A stretch of 5,698 nucleotides of DNA from Clostridiales bacterium UBA1246. Lineage in GTDB: Bacteria; Bacillota; Clostridia; Oscillospirales; Oscillospiraceae. Below, piece by piece: positions 1 through 5,665 of this stretch; position 1 is the stretch's first letter; each line of letters begins with the position of its first letter. A program made the position numbers and the translations under genes. A model generated the notes under the pieces. The model ran no database searches. It was not told the DNA's origin and was given only the letters and a program-made list of their open reading frames with translations. The stretch is taken from positions 3,789 to 9,486 of the forward strand of contig DBWE01000205.1 of assembly GCA_002308315.1 (NCBI GenBank). The letters run 5' to 3'.

Positions 1-499
1 GCCCGAAGCGGCGGCCGTATTTGTCCGTTCTGTATTCGAAGCGCTTTACGGAAATATACGTCATCATCTGCAGCTTTGTCACGGCCGCGTCGAAGCTCTT
101 TTCAAGCCCGCAGGCCGCCTTCAGATCGTGCGACAGCATGCCGCCCTCAGCTTTTGACAGCGCGTCCATCACTCCCTTGATCCGCAGCGGCGCGAGTCCC
201 TCCTCGTACAGCGAATCGAAATCATATCCCCGCCTGCGCCAGTTGGCAAGATGCGTATACAGCTCCGGCAGCATAAGCCCCGCCCTGCCGTCAAAGAGCT
301 TGGCGTATACGAACCGGCCGCTCTCGGCCAGCTCCATGCGCCATTCCCACGGTCCCGGCAATTCCGTGAACCAGTATTTTCCCGGCGTCATCTCCTGCAC
401 CGAAAAGCCCTCGACGGGGTTTTTGAATATGGGCAGCATGCCCATTTCCGACACGACGTCGGCAAGCTCCTCCGCGTTCGTTATCTCCCTGCGCTTCAC
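1..499 (-). CDS. AlkZ-related winged-helix protein, 3' end cut by window edge
   Basis: The first 166 residues are visible; the C-terminus lies beyond the left edge. The GTG start overlaps the birA stop in a GTGA quartet, and a GGAGAGG site (510-516) sits 10 nt upstream, which supports this start and translational coupling. The protein has no signal peptide or membrane segment. A PWEWR motif (residues 50-54) is followed by an AKLFDGRAG strand pair (66-74), a GYDFDSLYEEGLA segment (91-103), and a stretch around 106-155 that resembles a winged helix (MLSHDLKAACGLEK, then LQMMTYISVKRFEY). This order matches, from memory, proteins annotated as AlkZ-related in Clostridia, distant relatives of the YcaQ/AlkZ DNA glycosylases. 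The visible part is too short to judge glycosylase activity, and no catalytic motif is claimed. It could also be an uncharacterised winged-helix protein. Being next to birA probably reflects co-transcription rather than a shared pathway. Confidence 0.6.
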   Translation of the reverse strand, partial: MKRREITNAEELADVVSEMGMLPIFKNPVEGFSVQEMTPGKYWFTELPGPWEWRMELAESGRFVYAKLFDGRAGLMLPELYTHLANWRRRGYDFDSLYEEGLAPLRIKGVMDALSKAEGGMLSHDLKAACGLEKSFDAAVTKLQMMTYISVKRFEYRTDKYGRRFG

Positions 500-1131
500 T
501 GTACCGTTACCTCTCCGAAGCGTATATACTCCGTTTCTCCCCTGTCGTTTATTATCCTCAGTGCCCCGTCGCGCTCTATGCCGGCGGCGATCCCGCTCCG
601 TCCGTCCGCTGCGGTCACTCTTTTTCCCAGCGTGGAGCAGTGCGCTCTGTATTCTTCCATATATTTTCCCGTTTCCGCGCCGTCGAGCGCGGCTATGAAG
701 CGGCCCATGCTCTCTGCGACCGCGCCGCAGTCGTAGCGTTTGCCCGTGAGCATATACAGCGACACGGCCCTGCCTCTCAGCTGCGGCGAAAAATCCTCCC
801 TGCGCTGATTTACGTTCAGTCCCGCTCCGACTATCACGAAGCTCTTTTCGCCCATGGTGACCATTTCAGTGAGTATGCCGCACAGCTTTCTCCCGCCGGA
901 CACGAGATCGTTGGGCCATTTTATATCCGCGTCCGCTCCGAAGGCGGCCGCGGCGCGTCTCACGGCTACGGCGGCGGCGCAGGTCAGTCCCTCTGTGCCC
1001 GACGCTGAGAGCAGTACGCTCACATATGCGCCTCCCGGGGGAGACTCGAAGCTTCTTCCGAGCCTGCCTCTGCCGCCGGTCTGCCGCACGGCAGTCAGCA
1101 CCGTGCCGGTCCGGGCGCCCGATACGGCCAT
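496..1131 (-). CDS. birA: Biotin--[acetyl-CoA-carboxylase] ligase (BirA, no DNA-binding domain)
   Basis: This cytoplasmic enzyme activates biotin with ATP to biotinyl-AMP and transfers it to the lysine of biotin carrier proteins such as the acetyl-CoA carboxylase subunit. From the ATG at 1131 it has 211 residues. It shows the nucleotide/biotin loop QTGGRGRLGRSF (17-28), SPPGGAY (30-36), KWPND (71-75), the RKLCGILTEM segment with the probable catalytic Lys82, and GAGLNVN (102-108). A C-terminal SH3-like part follows (GIAAGIERDGAL... to the end). No N-terminal helix-turn-helix is present, so it is a group I, non-repressor type. The conserved STN motif that normally begins the catalytic domain lies in frame upstream of this ATG (see 1132-1185). 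The true N-terminus is therefore probably about 16-18 residues longer, and the coordinates given use the only canonical start codon. It overlaps the downstream AlkZ-related gene by 4 nt. Confidence 0.88.
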   Translation of the reverse strand: MAVSGARTGTVLTAVRQTGGRGRLGRSFESPPGGAYVSVLLSASGTEGLTCAAAVAVRRAAAAFGADADIKWPNDLVSGGRKLCGILTEMVTMGEKSFVIVGAGLNVNQRREDFSPQLRGRAVSLYMLTGKRYDCGAVAESMGRFIAALDGAETGKYMEEYRAHCSTLGKRVTAADGRSGIAAGIERDGALRIINDRGETEYIRFGEVTVQ

Positions 1132-1185
1132 TTTTTTCAGCTCATCATTGGTCGATCCGACGCATTCTCTCCGTATGATCTCCGT
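1132..1185 (-). other. birA: Probable N-terminal coding extension of birA lacking a canonical start
   Basis: Read in the birA frame, these 18 codons give TEIIRRECVGSTNDELKK, directly continuous with the annotated start. A short beta strand followed by STNDxLK is exactly how the biotin ligase catalytic domain usually begins. The frame is open back to a TAA at 1216-1218 but holds no ATG, GTG or TTG. An ATC codon (1177-1179) has a GGGAG 8 nt upstream (1188-1192) and would give eight residues before the STN serine, a natural length. The alternative is an indel in the G-rich tract near 1188-1206, joining the frame to a GTG at 1232-1234. That the extension is coding is well supported by the motif; how translation starts is unresolved. 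Confidence 0.65.
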
Positions 1186-1224
1186 TGCTCCCGGCCCCTT
1201 TCCCCGCGGCTGTACTTAACAGTA

Positions 1225-1253
1225 ATAATACCACCTTTTTTCTTCCGGGGCAA
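1225..1253 (-). promoter_or_regulatory. Predicted SigA-type promoter for birA
   Basis: On the minus strand a TTGCCC -35 box (1248-1253) and a TATTAT -10 box (1225-1230) are separated by exactly 17 nt. Transcription would begin near 1218, just upstream of the birA coding extension. The prediction rests on consensus match, spacing and position only. Confidence 0.55.
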
Positions 1254-1276
1254 TAGCTCCGGCGCGTCCGTCACGG

Positions 1277-1305
1277 TTGCAATGAGGCGATGTGTGTGGT
1301 ATTAT
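1277..1305 (+). promoter_or_regulatory. Predicted SigA-type promoter for the alr operon
   Basis: A TTGCAA -35 box (1277-1282) and a TATTAT -10 box (1300-1305) are separated by 17 nt. Transcription would begin near 1312, giving a leader of roughly 24 nt before the alr start at 1336. This promoter diverges from the birA promoter; the two -35 boxes are 23 nt apart, and I see no clear operator palindrome between them. Confidence 0.6.
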
Positions 1306-1321
1306 TTCTCAAAGGCTTTTC

Positions 1322-1327
1322 GGGAGG
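1322..1327 (+). promoter_or_regulatory. Ribosome binding site that fixes the alr start
   Basis: GGGAGG lies 8 nt before the ATG at 1336. The longer in-frame reading from the ATG at 1282 would start inside the predicted promoter and has no such site. Confidence 0.7.
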
Positions 1328-1335
1328 CATGTTCC

Positions 1336-2460
1336 ATGGAAATGACCCGGCGTACCGCCGCCGTCGTCCACCTTGACCGCCTTGAACGCAATATACGAAG
1401 GGTGCTCGGCTCTCTCGCCCCCGGCACGGAGCTGATAGCCGTCGTCAAGGGCGACGCCTACGGCCACGGCATAGCGGGGGTCGCGCCTGTTTTCAAGGCC
1501 TGCGGCGTAAAAAGCTACGCCGTTTCCGTATGGGAAGAGGGCCGCGCTCTCCGCCGCGCCGGCTGTGCGGACGAGCCGATACTCATTTTGGGAGACACCC
1601 TGCCCTCCGGGCTGCCCAAGCTGCTGAAATACCGCCTCACTCCCACCGTGTTCTCGACGGATACCGCCGAGCGGCTGGACAGGCTCGCCGCCGCGGCGGG
1701 CACGGTGCAGGGCATACATATCAAGCTCGATACCGGCATGAACCGCATCGGTTTTCCCGCGGACGAGCGCTGCATCGAGCCGGTATCGCGCATAGCCGCG
1801 ATGAAAAATCTCCGCATCGACGGCGCTTTCACCCATTTTTCCCGCGCCGACGAGCCGGGATGCGGCGAAACGCGCCGCCAGCTCGAAATGTTCATGAACG
1901 CCGTCTCCGCCCTCAGGCGCTCCGGCGTCGTCATACCCATGATACACGCCGCCAACAGCCCCGCTCTGCTTTTCGGCCCGCCCGAGGCCCGGCTGGACGC
2001 CGTGCGCGTCGGCGACGCGCTTTTCGGCCTGTGTCCCGGAGAGGGGGAAGCCTGGGAGGCGTCCGGCCTTGAGGAGGTCATGAGCTGGCATACTTGCGTC
2101 GCCATGGTCAAGACCGTCCCCGAGGGCACGCCCGTGGGCTACGGAGGCAGCTTCGTCACAAAACGCCCCACGGTCATAGCCACGCTGCCGGTAGGCTTTG
2201 CCGACGGATACAGCCGCCGCCTGTCGAACCGCGGACACGTGAGCATACACGGCCGCGCCGCGCCGGTGATTGGCAAGGTATGCATGGATATGTTCATGGC
2301 CGACGTTACCGACATACCGGGCGTCCGCGCGGGAGACAGGGCCGAGCTTATCGGGGGCGCAGTCTCCGTTCTCGGCATGGCCGACGATATGGACGCGAAC
2401 GTGGACGAGGTCGTATGCGGGATATCCGCGAGGGTACCGAAGATCTATACAGCGAAATGA
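1336..2460 (+). CDS. alr: Alanine racemase
   Basis: This PLP-dependent cytoplasmic enzyme interconverts L- and D-alanine, supplying D-Ala for the peptidoglycan stem peptide. With the start at 1336 it has 374 residues, normal for the family. The N-terminal TIM barrel carries the PLP lysine Lys38 in AVVKGDAYGHG, the MNRIGF motif with Arg137, and the VRVGDALFGL motif with Arg224, which contacts the PLP ring nitrogen in the family. The C-terminal beta domain carries the second catalytic base, Tyr269, in VGYGGSF, then LPVGFADGYSRRL, and Met317-Asp318 of the substrate-entry segment (CMDMFMAD). It ends with the usual CGISARVPKIY motif. All key residues are present, so it should be active. It is the first gene of the rightward set, driven by the promoter at 1277-1305; the next gene starts 27 nt after its stop. 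A catabolic racemase is less likely given the cell-wall neighbours. Confidence 0.95.
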   Translation: MEMTRRTAAVVHLDRLERNIRRVLGSLAPGTELIAVVKGDAYGHGIAGVAPVFKACGVKSYAVSVWEEGRALRRAGCADEPILILGDTLPSGLPKLLKYRLTPTVFSTDTAERLDRLAAAAGTVQGIHIKLDTGMNRIGFPADERCIEPVSRIAAMKNLRIDGAFTHFSRADEPGCGETRRQLEMFMNAVSALRRSGVVIPMIHAANSPALLFGPPEARLDAVRVGDALFGLCPGEGEAWEASGLEEVMSWHTCVAMVKTVPEGTPVGYGGSFVTKRPTVIATLPVGFADGYSRRLSNRGHVSIHGRAAPVIGKVCMDMFMADVTDIPGVRAGDRAELIGGAVSVLGMADDMDANVDEVVCGISARVPKIYTAK

Positions 2461-2475
2461 CCGCGTTTCGCGGTC
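2459..2475 (+). repeat. Short perfect stem-loop between alr and the ATP-grasp gene
   Basis: GACCGCG-TTT-CGCGGTC forms a 7-bp stem with a 3-nt loop. It starts within the alr stop codon and ends just before the Shine-Dalgarno site of the next gene. There is no following T-run, so it is not a classical terminator. It could stabilise or process the mRNA, tune expression of the downstream genes, or be chance in GC-rich sequence. Confidence 0.45.
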
Positions 2476-2487
2476 CGGGAGGATAAT

Positions 2488-3510
2488 ATGGACATAAGCT
2501 ACATTCGCCGCATCCTCGGCGGCGCCAGCTTCAAAAAGCTGACTTCCGTCGTTGACAAAGTATGCGAAAAAACGGGCAAAAACCGCCTTTCCGTTTTTCT
2601 CGATATACTCCGCTGTACGAAAAAATACGGCGCCGGGTACTACGATTATCTCATTTTCGGCTTCTATGATCTTCCCGCCGAAAAGCGCGCCACCTACGTC
2701 ACGCGCATGATAAGCCGCAAGCTGAACCTGTTTCTGAACGACGCGGAATACATGCACTGCTTTGACAACAAGGACGAGTTCAACGAGATCTTCGCGAAGT
2801 TCATTCGCCGCGGCTGGATCCGTGCCGACAGGGCGGACAGGGAAAGCCTTCGCGCCTTCTGCGCGGGCAAGGCGGAGATATTCGCCAAGATACGGGACGG
2901 CGAGTGCAGTCACGGCGTGGAGCGCATACGCATGGCGGACTGGCCGGATTTCGACGCTCTGTACGAGCACATAAAGAGCTGCGGCTACGGGCTTATCGAG
3001 GACGTGGTGGACCAGCACCCGGACCTCGAGGCCCTGCATCCCGGCTCGGTCAACTGCATGCGCATCATCACCCTGCTCGACGATTCCGGCGAGCCTCACT
3101 GTCTTTACGCCGTGCAGAAAATAGGCATGGGCGACTCCTTCGTGGACTGCAACTGCATGTTCGCTCCCGTCGACGTGGAGACCGGGGTGATAAAATATCC
3201 CGCTCATTCGGGCGAGACCCCGCTCGGCATCATCTATAACGAGCATCCCGACTCTCACATCACCATACCCGGCTACCGTCTGCCCTTCGTTCCGCAGGCA
3301 GTGGCGATGTGCCTCGAGGCCGCCAGGATCGTCCCTCAGGTGCGCTACGTCGGCTGGGACGTGGCGATAAGCCGGGACGGCCCGGAATTCATCGAGGGCA
3401 ACACCTACTGCGCCCACGATTTCTGGCAGCTGCCCGTCCATACTCCCGACCGCGTCGGTATGCTTCCCGTATTCAGAAAGTACGCCGCCGGCCTGAAGGA
3501 CGTGCTTTGA
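2488..3510 (+). CDS. Sugar-transfer-associated type ATP-grasp protein, putative carboxylate-amine ligase
   Basis: This is a 340-residue soluble protein of the ATP-grasp family often named 'sugar-transfer associated' (alpha-L-glutamate ligase related). ATP-grasp enzymes form an acyl-phosphate and join it to an amine or thiol; the substrate here is unknown. The family N-terminus is recognisable: FKKL...VCEKTGK (about 16-31), YGAGYYDY (47-54) and HCFDNKDEFNEIF (about 90-102). The ATP-grasp core shows IEDVVDQHPDLEALHPGS with Glu171, the NCMR motif with Asn189 and Arg192, and a C-terminal metal/ATP site VGWDVAIS...EFIEGN with Asp291, Glu303 and Asn305. GGGAGG (2477-2482) lies 5 nt before the ATG. 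Lying between alr and a MurT/GatD-type pair, it may act on a peptidoglycan precursor; known ATP-grasp ligases such as enterococcal D-aspartate ligase do so. That role is inference. A polysaccharide-related role is the main alternative. Confidence 0.8.
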   Translation: MDISYIRRILGGASFKKLTSVVDKVCEKTGKNRLSVFLDILRCTKKYGAGYYDYLIFGFYDLPAEKRATYVTRMISRKLNLFLNDAEYMHCFDNKDEFNEIFAKFIRRGWIRADRADRESLRAFCAGKAEIFAKIRDGECSHGVERIRMADWPDFDALYEHIKSCGYGLIEDVVDQHPDLEALHPGSVNCMRIITLLDDSGEPHCLYAVQKIGMGDSFVDCNCMFAPVDVETGVIKYPAHSGETPLGIIYNEHPDSHITIPGYRLPFVPQAVAMCLEAARIVPQVRYVGWDVAISRDGPEFIEGNTYCAHDFWQLPVHTPDRVGMLPVFRKYAAGLKDVL

Positions 3511-3560
3511 AGCATAGCAGCAAACGACCGTTTTCCGCTGAAATAAATACGAACCGATAA

Positions 3561-3574
3561 AAAGGACCGCCTTT
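3561..3574 (+). promoter_or_regulatory. Small hairpin covering the murT-like Shine-Dalgarno site
   Basis: The best ribosome site for the ATG at 3578 is AAAGGA (3561-3566), 11 nt upstream, which is a long spacing. AAAGG can pair with CCTTT (3570-3574) across a 4-nt loop, partly masking the site. The 67-nt gap (3511-3577) is the longest inside the operon and shows no convincing promoter. The regulatory effect is speculative. Confidence 0.3.
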
Positions 3575-3577
3575 GAG

Positions 3578-4954
3578 ATGAACAAGCTGCGCTACGTCCT
3601 CGCTTTTATCACGGCCAAGCTTTCCGTGATCGCGCTGAAGCTGACCGGCCATCCGGCCACCAATCTGCCGGGGCAGCTGGCTCTGCGCATCTGCCCGGAT
3701 TTTCTCGGCAGGGTGCCCAAGCCCGAACGCATCATCGCCGTTACCGGCACCAACGGCAAGACCACCCTCACCAATCTGCTGTGCGACCTGCTCGAGCTGA
3801 CGGGCGAAAAGACGGTATCGAACCGCTACGGCTCCAACCTCGCCTCGGGCATCGTGACGGCGCTGCTGTCGGGCTGCTCTCCCCTCGGCCGCCAGCGCGC
3901 GACCGTGGGCGTGATCGAAATAGACGAGCGCTCCGCTCCGAGGGTATTCCCCCGTATGACGCCGCAGCTGCTCGTGATAACCAACCTGTTTCGGGACTCC
4001 ATCATGCGCAACGCCCATCCCGCGTATATTGCCGACCTGCTCAGCCGCTATATCCCCGCCTCCGTCAGGCTGCTGGTCAACGCGGACGATCTTATCTCCT
4101 GCCGGGTCGCTCCTCAGTGCGAAAGGGAGTATTTCGGCATAGGGCCCATGCCCGGGGACACGGTGGAGTGCGTCAACCTGATCAACGACATGCGCATCTG
4201 CCCGATATGTCACGGCACGCTGCGCTACGACTACCGCCGCTATCATCACATAGGCAGGGCAGTCTGCACCTCCTGCGGCTTCTCCTCCCCGGAATACGAC
4301 TACGCCGGCAGCGAGGTCGATTTTGACAAAATGACCATGCGCGTCTCCGACAAGGGCGGGAGCGCGGTATACGGCCTGCTCAACGACAGCGTGTTCAACT
4401 GCTACAATCTGCTCTGCGCCGTCGCGGTCATGCGTTCTCTCGGCTTTGAGCACGAGCGCATCGCGGCCCTCGCGGCGCAGTGCCGCATCGTCGCCACGCG
4501 GCACGAGAGCGTAAAAGCGGGGGACGTCACTCTCGTGATGCAGATGGCCAAGGAGAAAAACGCCCTTGCCTGCTCCCGCGCCTTCGACTACGTCGCGGGA
4601 CGCGAGGGCGAAAAAGAGATAGTGCTTATGATGAACTGCCTCGGCGACGTAAAGCACTGGTCGGAAAACGTATCGTGGCTGTACGACTGCGATTTCGAGT
4701 TTCTCAACAAGCCCGACATACGCTGCATCGTCGCCACCGGCGCAAGGGCGCTGGACTACAGGCTGAGGCTTCTGCTGGCGGGCGTAGCCGAGGAAAAGAT
4801 AATATGCGTCGAAGACGAAATGGAGGCCGTTTCCCGCCTGCCCTTCGTCAAGGGCGATCAGGTATATCTCTTCTACGGCACCGACTCGCTCGTTTTCGCC
4901 CAAAAGGTACGCGCCCGCATCGAAGCGCTCGCAAGGGAGGCCGCCGAGAAATGA
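3578..4954 (+). CDS. murT: MurT-like Mur ligase, divergent lipid II isoglutaminyl synthase subunit
   Basis: MurT is the ATP-using subunit that activates the D-glutamate alpha-carboxyl of lipid II for amidation, working with GatD at the cytoplasmic membrane face. This 458-residue protein has the Mur ligase P-loop TGTNGKTT (56-63), an IEIDE segment, a Cys4 zinc ribbon (C208, C211, C230, C233; CPIC and CTSC pairs) and a DUF1727-like C-terminus with SWLYDCDFE (Asp370/Asp372). One of those aspartates is probably the residue that completes the GatD active site in canonical complexes. Several MurT signatures differ: NLFRD (136-140) is followed by SIMRNAHP instead of QLDRYGE, and the usual KNPAG-type motif is replaced around 321-328 by MQMAKEKN. 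The stop overlaps the next start in ATGA. It is clearly a MurT homologue; whether it performs the canonical amidation is doubtful given its partner. Confidence 0.85.
   Translation: MNKLRYVLAFITAKLSVIALKLTGHPATNLPGQLALRICPDFLGRVPKPERIIAVTGTNGKTTLTNLLCDLLELTGEKTVSNRYGSNLASGIVTALLSGCSPLGRQRATVGVIEIDERSAPRVFPRMTPQLLVITNLFRDSIMRNAHPAYIADLLSRYIPASVRLLVNADDLISCRVAPQCEREYFGIGPMPGDTVECVNLINDMRICPICHGTLRYDYRRYHHIGRAVCTSCGFSSPEYDYAGSEVDFDKMTMRVSDKGGSAVYGLLNDSVFNCYNLLCAVAVMRSLGFEHERIAALAAQCRIVATRHESVKAGDVTLVMQMAKEKNALACSRAFDYVAGREGEKEIVLMMNCLGDVKHWSENVSWLYDCDFEFLNKPDIRCIVATGARALDYRLRLLLAGVAEEKIICVEDEMEAVSRLPFVKGDQVYLFYGTDSLVFAQKVRARIEALAREAAEK
4933..4940 (+). promoter_or_regulatory. Ribosome binding site of the gatD-like gene inside murT
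   Basis: AAGGGAGG lies 10 nt before the ATG at 4951. Together with the ATGA stop/start overlap it fixes the start and suggests coupled translation, giving balanced amounts of the two subunits. Confidence 0.65.
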
Positions 4955-5661
4955 AAGTCGAAATACTCTTCCCGGAGGTCGCCAACCTCTACGGCGATCT
5001 TATGAATCCGGAATATCTCCGCCGCTCGTGCCCCGAAATCGAGCTCGTGGAGACCTCTCTGCGCTCCCGTCCCCTTTTTGCCGACGAAGAGCCCGCGCTG
5101 ATATACATGGGCTCCGTGACCGAGGAGGGCATCACCCTCGCCGTCGAGGCGCTCACGCCGTACCGCGAAAGGCTGATAAGCCTCATCGGCTCCGGTCAGC
5201 TCTTTCTCATCACCGGCAACGCCCTGGATATATTCGGCGAGGACATAACCGCCGACAGCGGCCGGACGCAGAAGTGCCTCGGCATATTCCCCACCCACGC
5301 GAAGTATAAGATGATGGACCGCTACAACGCGCTTTACGTCGGTTCCTTCGGCGATATGGACATCGTAGGCTTCAAAAGCCTGTTCGGGCACAGCTACGGC
5401 AGCGTGGAGCCGCTGTTCCGCACGCTGCGCGGCGACGGGCTGAACGAAAGCGAAAAGGGCGAGGGCATACGCAAAAACCGCTTCATGGCCACCTACGTCA
5501 CCGGCCCCCTGCTGATACTCAATCCGCCCTTCACCAAATGGCTGCTCGGCGAAATGGGCGCCGGGGACTGCTCTCTTGCCTTCGAGGACGCCGCCACGGA
5601 GCTTTACAGGCAGCGCGTTTCCCAGTTCAAGGATCCCTCAACGGGAATTATCTACCATTAA
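4951..5661 (+). CDS. gatD: GatD-like class I amidotransferase-fold protein lacking catalytic residues
   Basis: GatD is normally the glutaminase subunit that feeds ammonia to MurT. This 236-residue protein matches it along its length: NLYGD near the start, a nucleophile-elbow region (84-96), CLGIF, DIVGF (137-141), and EGI...TYVTGP (to 186) followed by a conserved-looking C-terminus. The active site is altered. The canonical ICGGYQ elbow reads LITGNALDIFG, placing Thr88 at the nucleophilic Cys (Cys94 in S. aureus GatD). The canonical YLHGP reads YVTGP, placing Thr184 at the catalytic His (His189). The conserved GFENHGG reads GFKSLFG, with Leu144 at that His. Arg124 lies near the place of the substrate-binding Arg128. 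The frame is intact and codon use matches its neighbours, so it is not a decayed pseudogene. I infer a structural, substrate-binding or differently reacting partner for the MurT-like protein. Confidence 0.82.
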   Translation: MKVEILFPEVANLYGDLMNPEYLRRSCPEIELVETSLRSRPLFADEEPALIYMGSVTEEGITLAVEALTPYRERLISLIGSGQLFLITGNALDIFGEDITADSGRTQKCLGIFPTHAKYKMMDRYNALYVGSFGDMDIVGFKSLFGHSYGSVEPLFRTLRGDGLNESEKGEGIRKNRFMATYVTGPLLILNPPFTKWLLGEMGAGDCSLAFEDAATELYRQRVSQFKDPSTGIIYH

Positions 5662-5665
5662 AAAA

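Noticed and set aside
21..698. Plus-strand open frame across the AlkZ-related and birA genes.
   Set aside because: Its Ser/Pro/Arg-rich translation lacks any motif, while the minus strand reads as two coherent proteins joined by a GTGA overlap.
1147..1165. A minimal minus-strand open frame (MRRIDQ, stop) with GGAG just upstream, as a leader peptide for birA.
   Set aside because: It lies inside sequence that codes for the conserved STN region in another frame, and the GGAG spacing is only 3 nt. It is most likely chance.
1282..1335. An 18-residue N-terminal extension of alanine racemase from the ATG at 1282.
   Set aside because: It would start inside the predicted promoter, lacks a ribosome site, and makes an N-terminus unlike the family. 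The ATG at 1336 has GGGAGG 8 nt upstream.
3507..3549. A possible internal promoter before the MurT-like gene (TTGAAG near 3507 and AT-rich AAATAAATAC near 3541).
   Set aside because: No -10 box lies at proper spacing from the TTGAAG, and no -35 fits the AT-rich stretch.
1309..3585. A very long minus-strand open frame (over 750 codons) antisense to alr and the ATP-grasp gene.
   Set aside because: Its translation is a His/Ala/Arg/Val-rich mix with no recognisable domain. It spans two well-supported genes plus their intergenic gap, and GC-rich coding sequence readily leaves such antisense frames open.
3473..4903. A long minus-strand open frame (over 450 codons) antisense to the MurT-like gene.
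   Set aside because: It mirrors the codon structure of murT, shows no domain, and the plus strand carries clear P-loop and zinc-ribbon motifs.
4951..5661. The GatD-like gene as a pseudogene because of lost catalytic residues.
   Set aside because: The frame is intact, the flanking conserved motifs and spacings are kept, it has a strong ribosome site and a coupled start, and the substituted elbow is itself an ordered TGNALDIFG motif rather than random decay.
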